A DNA stretch of 64,000 bases from Pectinophora gossypiella (taxonomy: Eukaryota > Arthropoda > Insecta > Lepidoptera > Gelechiidae): assembly GCF_024362695.1 (NCBI RefSeq), contig NC_065413.1:15101511-15165510 (forward strand). Reading direction: 5' to 3'. The translations under genes were made by a program, and so were the position numbers. The notes under the pieces are model-generated. The model saw only the letters and a list, made by a program, of their open reading frames with translations, made no database searches and was not told where the DNA came from. This document shows positions 1 through 12,900 of this stretch, piece by piece (positions within the stretch are counted from its first letter, which is position 1; the number at the start of each line of letters is the position of its first letter).

Positions 1-143
1 TCACGAGCATTAATAATATGTATACACTTTGGTACCATGTCACATTACATTTTTTGACAAATTGAACTCTTAAGTCTCACTAAATGTCAAATATGTTAGT
101 GCGACAGAGTCCTAAAGTGGGTACATTATATTGCTCATGACTG
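1..143 (-). mobile_element. TA-flanked short MITE (family A), cut by the window edge
   Basis: Family A elements are about 132-145 bp with near-inverted ends CAGTCATGAGCA / TGCTCGTGACCG and a TA on each side, which suggests mariner/Tc1-type mobilisation. Other copies: 36911-37051, 38255-38386 and 47315-47459. This copy lacks its first few bases; its inner end is followed by TA at 144-145. Confidence 0.7.
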
Positions 144-189
144 TACTGGAATTAGCGCCATTGTCGCCTTTAGCGAAATAATCTTAGGC

Positions 190-352
190 TGCGTTTTTAT
201 TGACGCGGAGTTGGGCGGAGAGGAGCGGAGATGTGCAGAAATCGACCAATCACCGCGAGGGAGAGAGTGACAGAGCATCTTCGTTTTTCGCTCTCTCGAA
301 CGCTGTGATTGGTCAAATCCGCACATCTCCGGTCTACTCCACCCATCTCCGC
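190..352. mobile_element. Palindromic MITE
   Basis: A GC-rich inverted repeat: the left arm ACGCGGAGTTGGGCGGAG and an inner match around GGAGATGTGC reappear inverted at about 320-350. The two arms enclose GACCAATCAC and GTGATTGGTC. It could fold into a long hairpin. The family was not identified. Confidence 0.6.
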
Positions 353-624
353 GTGAATTTCTTCAACAAAACCTCGATTTCTCTCATTTCAATCCGGGTA
401 AAAATTGAGCCCACAATTTTTTACTTACATTGAAACTTGCGTGTCTATTGCGAGGTTACGTTATCAAAAATCAAATCGGAATGTAATTTCACTAAAGGCG
501 GATAAGTACAAACTGTGCTGAAAGTATAAAAATAAAATTTGACTTAATAGGTTACCCTATAAAGATGAAAATTAAGAAATAACGAAATTACATAAAGTTT
601 ATTAAAATAAACACGATATTGGTG

Positions 625-1390
625 ATAATTCCTATAGACACCATCTAATTTTATTTTGTCATACCTGTCATTTTCTTATTCCGAAAAGGGACGGATGATT
701 GACAGCCGTTAATTTAAAAAAGAATGAACAAATCAAATAGGTATCACGCTGGTAAGCAAACTGTTTGATGTTTGCTGTCAACTGAACTTTGTCGGGTTAT
801 TGACTAATGTAAAAACTTTATAGGGTTGTTTTAAGAATCATCGTTTCTGAACGTAAACAAGAAAAAAGATGAAGTTGAAGTAGAGTTGTTTTAGATTTGT
901 GCTTGAAATTATTTTTTCCTTAAATTTTATGCCTGACGATTAGCCGTCCTTTTTCTTTTCGGGGCATAAGGAAATGACAGGTATAACTTAAAATTTGATA
1001 GTGGCCCCGATTCCTGCAGACACCTCCTAATTTTACTTTAAGTTATACCTGCCATTTTCTTATCCGCCGAAAAGGAAAGGGACGGATGATTGACAGCTCT
1101 TAATTTTAGGAAGAATGAGTAAATGAATGAATAACCCGGACGAATCAAAAGGTATCTCGCTCGCTCGCAAACCGTTGGACGTGTGCTGTCAACTTAATTC
1201 TATAGGGCCAATGTAAAATTTTTAGACGGTTGTTTTAGATTTGTGCTTAAAATTGACGTGTGTTCCATAAATTTTATGCTTGTCGATTACCTGTCCCTTT
1301 CCTTTTCGGCAGATCAGAAAATGACAGATATAACTTAAAATAAAATTAGATGGTATTTACAGGAATTAGCACCAGTGTCTACAGGGATTA
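625..1390. mobile_element. Two adjacent copies of a 380-bp long-TIR MITE (family C)
   Basis: Each copy begins with CCCGATTCCTGCAGACACC-like text or a degenerate form. It continues with an arm of about 85 bp around CGAAAAGGAAAGGGACGG that returns inverted at the other end (CCCTTTCCTTTTCGGCGG). Copies or fragments: 43752-44062, 57177-57556, 54820-55125, about 35575-35775, 44610-44690 and 58494-58570. Here one copy (about 630-1000) is followed directly by a second (about 1005-1380). Confidence 0.7.
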
Positions 1391-1489
1391 GTACCATTAT
1401 AATTTAAACAAGTTCTAATAGATATTATTTACTGCCTTATATGAAAAGGATCTGCAATAGGAATATAATATGCATTTTATTTATTTCAC

Positions 1490-1605
1490 CACCTACTACT
1501 TTGGTCTACAAAAAAGCTCGGTGAAGCACGGATACTTAGTTCATCTTACGATGTAAGTGCCTCATGACCACTCCAATTAGGAATAGAGTCGTGAGCTTAA
1601 ATATT
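1490..1605 (+). repeat. Dispersed repeat fragment
   Basis: The text around AGCTCGGTGAAGCACGGATA followed by TTAGTTCATCTTACGATG matches copies at 18000-18120, 22145-22240 (reverse), 38058-38115, 57609-57690 and 57960-58045. The class is unknown. Bases 1606-2154 show no gene or repeat I can name. Confidence 0.55.
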
Positions 1606-2154
1606 TATTTCTTCTATATAAAATCTTAATAACTAGCTGCCTACGTATGTTTTAAATAATTTCCTTTATTTTGAGTAGAACACAACATCGTTTAAAACGT
1701 AACATTAGTGACATGTCTCTCGTCTCTTTCGCACTAGGCGATGTACTATATATCTGCCCTGTTCTAATTAAACACGTTACGTTTTACAAGGTACAACTAA
1801 AACTAAAATATGTATACATACTCCTTGTCTCTATTTGTCAAATATTGAAAGCCAAAATACATAACATCTCCAATCATTACTAATCTACATAGTCTGAGAC
1901 CATGTTTCAAAGAATAGTGTTGAATCAAGACAAAACTTAATTTTATTTTAATCTGACAGCCCTAATAGTGCCGTCTCTCACTTACGACGAGTGCAAGACA
2001 GAGATAGAGCTACTTTTAGAGGCGCCAAATATAATTAAAATTAAGTTGGTGTCTTCATGGGCGGTTCCAGGTTCTCTGGGAGGCAGGCTGGTCCGCTCCT
2101 GGGTCTCATCAGGAATCAGCACCATAATCTATCTATATCCATATTATCTACAAT

Positions 2155-2586
2155 TCTATACTAATATTATAAAGAGGTATGTAAGTTTTTGAGTTTGAAA
2201 GAGATAATCTATGGAACTACTCAACTGATTTTCAAAATTCTATCATTAGTAGAATGCTACATTAACCGAAATAGCCGCCATTAGCCGCTATAGTATAGAG
2301 TGATATATTGTAGCCAATAGCAATCATACTATAGAGTCTATAGTATAAAACAAAGTCGCTTTATCTGTCCCTATATCCCTATGTACGCTTAAATCTTTAA
2401 AACTACGCAACGGATTTTGATGCGATTTTTTTTAATAGATACAGTGATTCAAGAGGAAGGTTTATATGTATAATAACATCCATTAAATAGTGGAGAAATA
2501 CTATTATTTTTGAGGTTTTTATTGTGATGTAGTAGATAATTTTTTCCTCAGCATTGCACCCGCGCGAAGCCGGGGCGGGTCGCTAG
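2155..2586 (+). mobile_element. Helitron-like non-autonomous element
   Basis: It starts TCTATACTAATATTATAAAG and ends with a short GC hairpin (ACCCGC...GCGGGT) followed by CGCTAG and then T. A 5' TC, a terminal hairpin just before CTRR and a 3'-flanking T are Helitron hallmarks. No Rep/helicase coding sequence is present, so it would be non-autonomous. Confidence 0.6.
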
Positions 2587-2754
2587 TATTATGGTAATCG
2601 AGTGATGAGTTGTGACCACGGAATAGAAGAAAGAGGTTGTAAGGGCCAAGTGAGCGCGAAACGCGCGCCATACAAGTATGAGCAAATAGTTCATACTTCA
2701 ACTTTGCACTCCACTCGTTCGCAAACTTTACGACTCACGGAGCTCCACTATAAT

Positions 2755-2960
2755 GTAGCGGACCCAACTAGTTGGCCACCTAGTTCCGCTCACATGCAAC
2801 AGATGGCGCCACATTCAATAATGCAGTTTTCAAGCAGTCGTGAAACGCGATATCGAAGTTTTCACAGCAAGACGCATATATACAACTTTCAACATAACAC
2901 CGTCGGATCGTCGATCCCTAGTCACACTAACAACTTGTGGCTAGCGGGGTACTATGCTCA
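2755..2960. mobile_element. MITE fragment related to 45045-45378
   Basis: The left end GCGGACC...CTAGTTCCGC...CAGATGGCGCC is shared with the complete element at 45045-45378. The inner parts also share CGGATCGTCGATC-like and GTTGTATATGTGCG-like text. The right end is missing here. Confidence 0.5.
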
Positions 2961-3269
2961 GTTCGGTACCCCGAAAACATCCTTTGGCGGCAGCACACCC
3001 TTGCCAAATCATCAAAAAAATACTTCTGTATGCATTACTTTACGAAAATATCACATAAAATATACATTACCGGTAAAGTGGATATGGAATTTGAGAAGCA
3101 GCAGAGCTATAGTAGTTTTCTCTTTCCAGAAGGAGTAAAAGAGAGTGGAGTTGAACCGGTGATAGCGGTTCTCATACAATATGCGTTAGAGCTTTTTTTT
3201 TTTCTTTTTTTCCGTGGTTGTGACCTCAACACATTCCAAAGTCTCCTTAAAACAGACTATTTAATACCA

Positions 3270-3366
3270 GAATAGAAGAAAAAGAAGAGAAGAGAAGTGT
3301 GTCAGAATCGAAGTAAATGGAATTCCATATTCTCTGTTTACTCCGGTGGGAAATAGGCGTGAGTTT
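3270..3366 (+). mobile_element. LINE 3'-end fragment (same family as 59586-59909)
   Basis: The text AATGGAATTCCATA and GGGAAATAGGCGTGAGTTTA matches the complement of the 3' terminus of the LINE at 59575-59909. It also occurs at 19978-20040 (minus) and 25105-25195 (plus). Confidence 0.6.
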
Positions 3367-3371
3367 ATATA

Positions 3372-3566
3372 CAGGGTGTTAGTGACATCGTAACGAATAC
3401 TGAGGGGGATGATTCAGACCATGATTCTGAGTTAATATCAAGTGGAATTTTCCGTCGATTCATGATTTTTTTTTTTAATTATTTTTTAAATTAGTTGATA
3501 TCAACTCCGAATCATGGCCAGAATTATCCCTCAAAGTTTTCGTTACGATGTCACTAACACCCTGTA
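3372..3566. mobile_element. Fold-back MITE (family E)
   Basis: Ends ACAGGGTGTTAGTGACATCG and CGATGTCACTAACACCCTGT are perfect inverted repeats. Inside, the arms continue as a near-palindrome (GATTCAGACCATGATTCTGA and its inverse) around a T-rich centre. Other copies: 7106-7505 (split), 9118-9215, 23955-24187, 36415-36513 and 39951-40258. It lies just beyond the 3' end of the BTBD17-like gene; no gene was found in 1-3959. Confidence 0.75.
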
Positions 3567-3959
3567 TTTATGTAATGCCAGAATAACTTCTCTAAAGTAA
3601 AGCTAAGTCATAGACCGCTCTGGGACTTCATTAGTCTAAATGTCCGTAAGCCGCTAAGGAGTAAGAGAGACCGCGCGCGAATTGTCTGTCACCCTCACTC
3701 CTATAGCGGCAATAAGAATGAAATGTTTATAAGGAGTCTGGGGAGAATACCTTGTTTTCTTGTACCATAGAATTATCTTCCCGCGCATAAAATAAGCCAC
3801 AAAATCCATACTAACACTTCAAGGTCAAGTGTGGCAGTTCTACCCACCCTATTAGGACTTACAGGCGTTTTATGTTATCTACTTTGAAATGTCCATTCAA
3901 GAAATGAGGTCTTTCCCTCACGTGGGCGCAGTGGGCGCCGTGGGCGCGCGGCGACCACG

Positions 3960-6900
3960 TCATCCGACCACGCCGTCGGGCGCGCCCACGTGGCAGTAGT
4001 CCGTCAGGGGCACGATCACCACTTGTATCTGCAAAGACATGTCAAGAATGCAGATGATGAAGTGGTAATGGATATTCCATTATAACATGCTTCTTGACAA
4101 CCTAGTCAAATGAGACACTTTTTACGAAACGTCAAAACGAAAGTTTCCTTTGGAGTTTGTATGGAAATACTGTCCTGTGACGTCATCAATGGAAGCGGTC
4201 AAACGTCGTACTCATTGCTACTTAATTCGTAAATAAAATTCGAAAATAAGTCGAAAAGTAAAATGAGATTGATTTTTGATCATTTTAGACTGACTTCTAT
4301 TTCTAGATTAGCATTTTATAATTTATCTTTGACATAGTCAAATACCCTATTGGGTAGTATCTCAAAAATAAATCAAGTTATGTATTTTAAAAAAACAGAT
4401 CTAAAACTAACGAAAAACATTTTCTTTTTTCTTATAAAGAAAATATAACGTAATAATAAGTCCGACATTTTATCACGCTTTTCTAAGACGTCAGATTGTG
4501 CTTTTTCATACAAATTTCTAGCAAACATATTTCGCTTTTTGACGTTAGTAAAACTAACAAATTTGCCGTAAAGGAACTTCGTAGTCTCTGCCTATAATAT
4601 AGTACAGTCACTAGTGATAGCTTACCCTCAACTGATCCCGGTTTGTTCCCAGCAAATGTCGGGGCTCTGGGTACTCGCAGCTATCCGAGCATTTTGGACA
4701 CCTCCTGTCAACAAAATCTAGTTAGAACTCAAACACCGCGTGCCGACAAACTCTAGTTAAACTGTAGGTAGAACTCAGATACCGCATGTCGAAAAATTCT
4801 TGTTAGAACCCAGACACCGCGTGTCGTCAAACTCTAGTTAAAACTCAGACACCGCCAGTCAACAAACTGTAGGTAGAACTCAGATACCGCATGTCGAAAA
4901 ATTCTAGTTAGAACTCAGACACCGCGTGTCGACAAACTCTAATTAGAACTCATACCGCATGTCGACAAACTCTAGGTAAAACTTAAGACTCCGCATGTCG
5001 ACAAACTAGTTGGAATTATGTTGATTGTTATTAGTGATTAAAGTTTCATTAGAGTGGTATGATCTGCGCATCTGTATTGATTTTTAAAGGGGTCTTAACC
5101 TTAATAATAACAAAGGTTGCCTGGAAGAGATTTGTACTCAATCTATTTCTCATTTGTTTTTTATTTTATTTCAAGTATGTTATTATATAACCCTGACACC
5201 AGGGCTGGTGAGGTTGGTAATACACGTCACAATCAACACGATAAGAGGAAGAGAGAAGGTAAATATATGGTTGTCCCACCCTTGTGGTTTGGCGGCGGTG
5301 TTGCCGGCGTGGGGCGCGCAGCCGGCGGCGGGGCTGTACAGCGGCGTGTTGAGCTGGTCGAAGTCCAGCGCACCGTCTATGTTCAGCACCCTGCACAATA
5401 CATGACCATAATGAGAAGCAGGCCATTTGCGAGTCGGTTGCCATAATGAGAATTAGCCCTAATGCGCCCAATTCCTCATTCCGACTCAGATAGCTTCAGG
5501 CTTTTTGGCGGGAAACGGGAACGGGACAGTTGCTTTCTTCATTGAATAATCTAAATAATTAATACGAAGTGGTATTTTATGGTTAATGATCGCATTAAGT
5601 TAGTCGGAAGACATTCGCGAGTGTTATTATAGTGGAGTATTCAATAAACAAAGTGTATCTGCCTATTTTCGCTTCGTGCCAGGAAGCCGCTTCATAACTC
5701 AAAAGTTTATGCGGACTTTTGAGTTAATTCGTTTGGGGTTCGGAGTAGGAGTCTACTCCGAGGGTGGGGGCTTAGGTTTCGAAAAAAAATACGTCAGACA
5801 TGGCTGTATGGGCATAGTTCCCTTTGCCTTCCCCTTCGGGGAAAACCAAAACAAAAAAAATGAGATAGCTTCAAAAATAGTGCTGTCCTTTACTTACGCC
5901 ACACTGAATATACTTATTTTACGGCAGTTCTAACCGGAGGAATTAATGAACAAACGACAACGTAATGTTAATGACCATCGGTGTTCAAAGGTCTTCTCTG
6001 AAAACAGGGGGGTTAAAATGGCCACATAAAAGCAATTCATCTAAGAAAGCAATATTGCTTTTTGACAGTTGTTTGCATTGCGCACTTACTTTTATATGCG
6101 CAAATGTCAAATTGCAATATTGCTTTCTTAGATGAATTGCTTCGATTTGGCCATTTTAACCCCTCAGCTTTTAGTTTGCTTCTTACCTATTTTGTGCGGA
6201 AAATCTGTGTACTCGTTCTACCACAGAAGAAACATGTTCCACGCCTTTCTGTACACCCCAGACTAGTATACCGATCTGTAATGGATAATAATACAATTGA
6301 GTGGTTACAAAATATACTATTCCTGCCGTGTACACGTTTCGGGTTTCGATCTAGTTATTACCCACATCTCGGCCTTTGTGGTCCAGTGGTTGAGCGTTGG
6401 ACTCACGATCCGGAGGCCCCGGGTTCGAATCCCGGTGGGGACATATCACAAAAATCATTTTGTGATCCCTAGTTTCTACTTACTTACTGATGTAAGTACG
6501 TAGTCGTTACATGTCATGTCATGTCATGTCAGGGGCCTATGGCGGTTCAATAATAACCCTGACACCAGGGTTGATGGGGTTGGTAATCCACCTCACAACC
6601 CACACGATAGAAGAAGAGGGCTATCGTGAGCTTATATTATGTTAGTAGTCAGAATCGGCACTCTGTTATAATACACATTGGTAATGACGATGACGAGGCG
6701 GAGGACAGGAGTCCTAGTATGGCTTTGTAATAGACTACTCTGGGCGCCATCCCACTTGCCTCATACAGAGTACTGCGGGACGGAAGGCAAGAGGGAAACC
6801 ACTGCCCTATTTTTCCCTAAAAAGTAGCATGGAAAATGCTGCACTGACAAGAGCGTGGCTCTTAAATTGATGATGATGAATGACGATGTAAAATGTACTG

Positions 6901-9900
6901 CATCACTGACCTTAACCCTGACATCAGGTTCCAACTGTTCGGGCTCCCCATACTGGTTGGTAGTGGACTCCGGGCAGCTCTGGCATGTGATCGAGATCCT
7001 CACTGTCCGGAGGACCACCTCTGGCACCTGCGGTAGTTACAACCCGTGTGTAAAGTATCAGGTAGAATGAAATTATTTTGTGATTACCCTCGAATGCAGG
7101 CATATACAAGGTGTTAGTGCCATCGTAACGAAAACTTAACGTAACGAGGAGCTCGGTGGCGCAGCGGTAAACGAGCTCGGTCTGCGATTGTTGAAGTTAA
7201 GCAACTTTCGCAAAGGGCGGTCATAGGATGGGTGACCACAAAAAAAACGTTTTCATCTCGAGCTCCTCCGTGCTTCGGAAGGCACGTTAAGCCATTGATT
7301 GGTCCCGGTTGCATTAGCAGTCGTTAATAACCATCAATCCGCACTGGGCCCGCGTGATGGTTTAAGGCCGGATCTCCCTATCCATCCATAGGGAAGGCCC
7401 GTGCCCCAGCAGTGGGGACGTTAATGGGCTGATGATGATGATGAACGAAAACTTTGAGGGATGATTCAGACCATGATTCTGAGTTTATATCAAGTGGAAT
7501 TTTCCGAAAACCCCTTAAACATATTGCTCTAGATTTGCACATATAACCATTCCGTCTGTCCTAAACTTGGTTTGAACCTTGGAGTCCAAAGATTATTGCA
7601 TCTAAAATAACAACCATGATCAACTGATTCAGACATTTAGAATATATTATCTCCAACCTTCAAGTGACTTTCAATTTTTTTTACATTTTCCCTCACCTTA
7701 TGGTTGTCTGGAAGAAATCGCTTTAAGCGATAAGGCCGCCATTTGCCATGTACTTAGTTAAGAGACTTTTTGTAATTATTTCTTTTTATTTTGGTGCAAT
7801 AAAGTGTATTTGTATTGTATTGTATTGTGACTGGACCAAACAGATCTGAATATAGACAACTCCAAAGACAAAATTTATTTATTTATTTCATTCACAACAA
7901 CTATCTTTACAGGCTAACCTAATGCGACAGAATTGGGGACTTATTTATACATAAAATATAAACATAAATAGCCTATATACGTCCCACTGCTGGGCACAGG
8001 CCTCCCCTCAATCAATCAGAGGGGGTATGGAGCATATTCCACCACGCTGCTCCACTGCGGGTTGGTGGAGGTAGTTTTACGGCTAATAGGCGGGACCCAC
8101 GGCTTAACGTGCCCTCCGAAGCACGGTAATTATACATATTTAAAATTAATCATTAAATATTTTTTACTAGTACAATATACGATTTCCTTAATTAAGTATA
8201 ACAGATCACAGTCATTGCTATTTTTGCAAATTGGTAAACTCACGTCATAAGTGCCTCCCCAGACGATGAGCAAGCTCTTCCGGAACCAGACGCCCTTAGG
8301 GTAGAGGTCGAGGGTCCACTCAGCTAAGCGGTCTTTAGCAGCCACGTCGGCGATGGCCGGCCGCGTCGAGAATATGAACGTTCGCGTGTGGTAGGAGGGG
8401 AGTGAGTGGAAGTTGTCCACAGACACCATGGAGCCCCAGGTGTCTTCAGTGTAGAGGCGAGGGGTGAACAGCATGCGGCCAGCTTCGGTTTGCTGGACTT
8501 CTGACACGCGCTCGTACTGACCTGAGAAAAAGGACGTTGCAGATAGATGCTTACAGATACTGGCTTCCAGATAAAGTAAGTAAGTAAGTAATATATTTAT
8601 TTCCTCTACAAATAACATTGTTCTTATACTAGTTTACAATCATTTTATAACATGAACATTAATAATATTTGTAGAGGCTGGAGCCTAAACTAGGGTACCC
8701 TGTGTTATAGGTCTCCAGGCCTCCACCTCCAGGAATACGGTCATTAATAATGTTATAAATAGAGCAATACAAAGAAAGTAAATAATAAAAAAAAAAGTAA
8801 GAAATATGAGAAAAGTAATTTAAAAATACTGTTACAAAAAGGTTGTGTGTGTGTGTGTGTGTGTGTGTGTATAGATGCTTTTACAGCGTAAAAGAATAAT
8901 TAGATTACAAATAACAGGTTTTATGTGTATAATTGAAAGCATGTATTAAGTGTGTAGATTATTTGTAAAATTGATATTATTATTTGTTATTGTTTTTAAA
9001 TAATCTGTGTGTATGCCTGAAAAGGCAGTATTTGGTGATACTCAATGAAAAATAACAGCTGTTTGTAACCTAAATACCATGCACAGAATAAATTTCATTT
9101 CATTTCATTACATTTATTTATACAGGGTATCAGTAACATCGTAACGAATACTGAGGGGGATGATTCAGACCATGATTCTGAGTTGATATCAAGTGGAATT
9201 TTCCGTCGCAAAAGTATGGAACTGAGATATAATTAATTGCATTATTAAATTAATGTACAGATTAATAAAGTCACCTTGAGGTGAGAAATCGAATCTAATT
9301 TAGAACTATGACACCAAGTGTTAGTGTAAGATTTTTTCTGAAGAACATCAATTTATTGAGGGTAGTTACCAGATTGATAGCTCATAGCGATCGCCATTCG
9401 TTCCATGAAGAAGTCCTTGTGCTCCTGTGTGAGGGGACAGAGCAACAGCTTGGCTAGTTGATTGGGGCACATCATTGGAAATCTGCAAACACAAATATAT
9501 AATTAGATTTTACACACACACATTTTTCCCATCTGTAAGCTCATTTACATACAATTCTTTACTGCATACAACTTATACTGTTCCTATGTGGTTTCTTTAC
9601 TTTTGGGATAAACAAAAATACTACGTATTATAGAGTTATTCTTTATTCATTTATTTTGTTAAACAGAACAACCAGTTCAATACAATTATTGATTATATTT
9701 CAATAAGATAACATTTAACAATCGTCTCAATGCGCGGTAAGAATTAGATCTGTCAAAGTAAGCTAGTGTTGTGACGTTCATTGGCATAGTGACGTATCAG
9801 TCGATATTAGGTCGATCGATTCTTTTCTATCTAACAATTTGGATCATTATCTGGACCATTATTGGACCGTCAAAGGTTAAACAGGGGAGTTAAGGTGATG

Positions 9901-12900
9901 CGTGTCAGTCAGCTAGGTAACGCTGCGTCAGCAGATGGCGTTACTTCTGCATTTTTCGTATTTTTTTCCATTTATTCGTTTAGTGTTGAGTTCTGACCCA
10001 GTGAAACGTTAGGTGGCGAAATCTTACATACATTATCTTTAAGTTAAGCTACAATTTTGAAGTATTTACTGCAGATATCATATTAAAACATTGCATCAAA
10101 AGTTGGTGTCATTTCAATTTGTGTACAAACACGAAGCTGTCACACACACATGCGAACTAGGTTAGCTATTAAAAGAGATGCATAATTTGAAGTCTACTTC
10201 TAACTTCTAAATGGCGCATTTGGTAAAGCAGTCGCCGCCATTCTTAAGTTTCACGGTTCAAACCCCAAGTGCATGTTTTAATTGTTTTTACTTTTTGTAT
10301 TTTTTTTTACAATTGAATTTGGCGAACCCGTTTATTTGTTACGGAATTTTCAAAAAGTATCACTTTTACCAGGAATATTATAATTATACAATAATGTACT
10401 TTGCACTAAAGTACCTTCCGTAATTTCCGTATTTTTTATTTTGTAAAATTCTAACAGGCATTAATCGCATCAGTGAACATGCGGCTAACTAAAAAACTAC
10501 TGAACGGATTTTCATACGGTTTTCACCAATGAGTAGAGTGATTCATGGGGTATATAATTTATACAAGTATTTTTTGTTTGTATAAAATGGTTCAAAAATG
10601 ATGATGAATATCAAACATAATTATCGTTACAAATATAGCCGACTTGGAGCTTTCGGCGAAAACGCTGCCTGAGCCCATTGAGATATAACAAAACAACGTA
10701 TGGTTGAATTGTTCCATTTGTGTAGGTCTACCGGAAAGTCCACAATATGTCATAATAATTATATTGTGTATAAAGAATTGTGTATATGTATTGTATGATT
10801 TTACAAATAACGATCACAGTACAGTAATAATAAGGTAGATTTTTCCTAAATTGCGTCGGTTCAAACTTTGACGCATCGCGTTTGAAAGATGTAATAGCGC
10901 TTCAGGACGTCCCGCAAGCACGGCGCTGATGTCGCAGTATCCGCATATAATTATTATGACTTGTCATTTAGTTCCAATAAAATCCGCAGGACTTTACACG
11001 TATGTCAGTGACAGCTGGTGATAGCATGCGGGACACTTAGCAGCTAATCGAATTTTATGTTGTTTTCGCGCCCAGTCCAGACGACTTGCAGCGCATTTCT
11101 GGACTTATATTTACGCGTGGTGTTTATTGTTAGGTTAATTAGTTCAGGTTAGGACGTTTTTTTAACGAGGACGTTAAAAAATGACGAGGCTGGGACGTGT
11201 TGAAGTAGTATTTCCATATATACGCGGCCTGAAATGGGCTGTTTTGGGGACCTGAACTGGTTGCTGTCGAACTTATTATCACGTTTTCTTGATTAAAATT
11301 CATAAATAAGTCAAATAGAAAAAAGAAAAAAGATTTTCGTTAGTTTTAGATCTGTCATGATGTCTGTGATGTTTGTTTATTATACATAAGAATTTCAAAA
11401 TTTATCTTATTTTTTTTCCCAAAGGGCAAGGCAAAGGGAACTATGCCCATACAGCCATGTCTTGTGTTTTTTTTTCTTGATGATGAAATGATGAAACCTA
11501 AGCCCCCACACAGACTCTTACTCCAAACCCCAAACGAAGTAAGCGGCTTGTTGGCGCAAAGCGAAAATAGATAGGTACACTTTGTTTATTGAATATTCCG
11601 ATTTAATAATACTATCGGGAATGTTTTCCGACTAACTTAATGTGATCATTAACCACAAAACACCACTTCGTATTTATTATTTAGATTATTCAATGAAGAA
11701 AGCAACCTTCCCGTTCCCGTTCCCACCAAAAAGTCCGCGGCAAAGAGAATATAAATAAATCTGTATGTTGGATGGAAAAACAATTAATTATAAATGACTA
11801 CTATTTAGGCCGGCAAATGCAACAACTTTCTTTTTGATTTGGTTTTCCCCGAAGGGTAAGGCAAAGGGAACTATGCCCATACAGCCATGTCATTTTATGT
11901 ATTGATTTTTTATTATAATATATGTCCTCTTTTAAAACACGGTACTTACCCATTATTTAAAAATGTTTAAAAAATATGCGTTAAAACAAAAATATTTTTC
12001 CAATATTCCTTTTCTCAGATTGTAATATTTTTAGTTTTTTATTTATTCATACAAAATCTCTTTATAAATTGTCACTGACATTCTATCACACTTGTCAAGT
12101 AGTCAAAGCCTTTAGAGAAAAAAAAAAACTATCACGCACACACACTAACATTGACACCACTACACGCTCAGCAAATACACTGTAATCTGCACCACTACAA
12201 ATGTAGAATTGATCAAAATTGAGGGTCTGAAATATGGTACTTCTCGTATTCGGACCCTAAATTTTTGTTAGTTTGCGAAAATAATACACCAAAATATTAC
12301 TATTTATCGGTTTTATAACAATATTCCTCTATCCGTTTTCCTGTAGCACTGCATCAACTTTTGTATGGAAAACGAATCACCTTAAAAAAGCCACATCGAA
12401 GCTTTTCATATAAAAAAGCAATATTGCTATTTGACATTTGCGCTTATAAAAAGTAAGTGCGCAATGCAAATAAAAAGTCAAATAGCAATATTGATTTTTT
12501 AGATGAATCGCTTTGATGTGGCTTTTTAATTCCCCAGGTAAGGGTTGGAGTGTACCTAAGGGGACACTATGAGTTGGGACTTTTAGATCGATTTTGTATA
12601 AGCCATGGACATAGCCGAATTTTCGAGTGAAATTACTATGGAGCAGGGACTTACCTGACGTGTGAGAAGACGGCAGCGACGAGCGAGTCCCAGTGCGGCT
12701 TCTTCTCAGCTTCCGTCAGCTCGCTCAAGTCCAGTCTCTCACGCTGTTTGTTCAGCCATCGGACCACAAAACTGCGGACAATGAACCCTTTTATATCTCT
12801 AGTTAGTCTTTGTTTACGTACGGATTGTTTGTGAGTATTAACCGTATGGGAAGTTTCCTTCACATATTTGTAAAAAGATTTAGGAAAAATAAACTTAAAA

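Noticed and set aside
2602..3138. 178-codon ORF on the plus strand
   Set aside because: It crosses a MITE fragment and has no recognisable domain or coding bias.
4703..5012. Regularly spaced repeats resembling a CRISPR array
   Set aside because: Units are degenerate and directly tandem with no unique spacers; it is a minisatellite in a eukaryotic intron.
6383..6443. Possible tRNA gene (box A and box B at tRNA spacing)
   Set aside because: No acceptor stem pairs, and the same sequence recurs with a common body at other sites; it is a SINE head.
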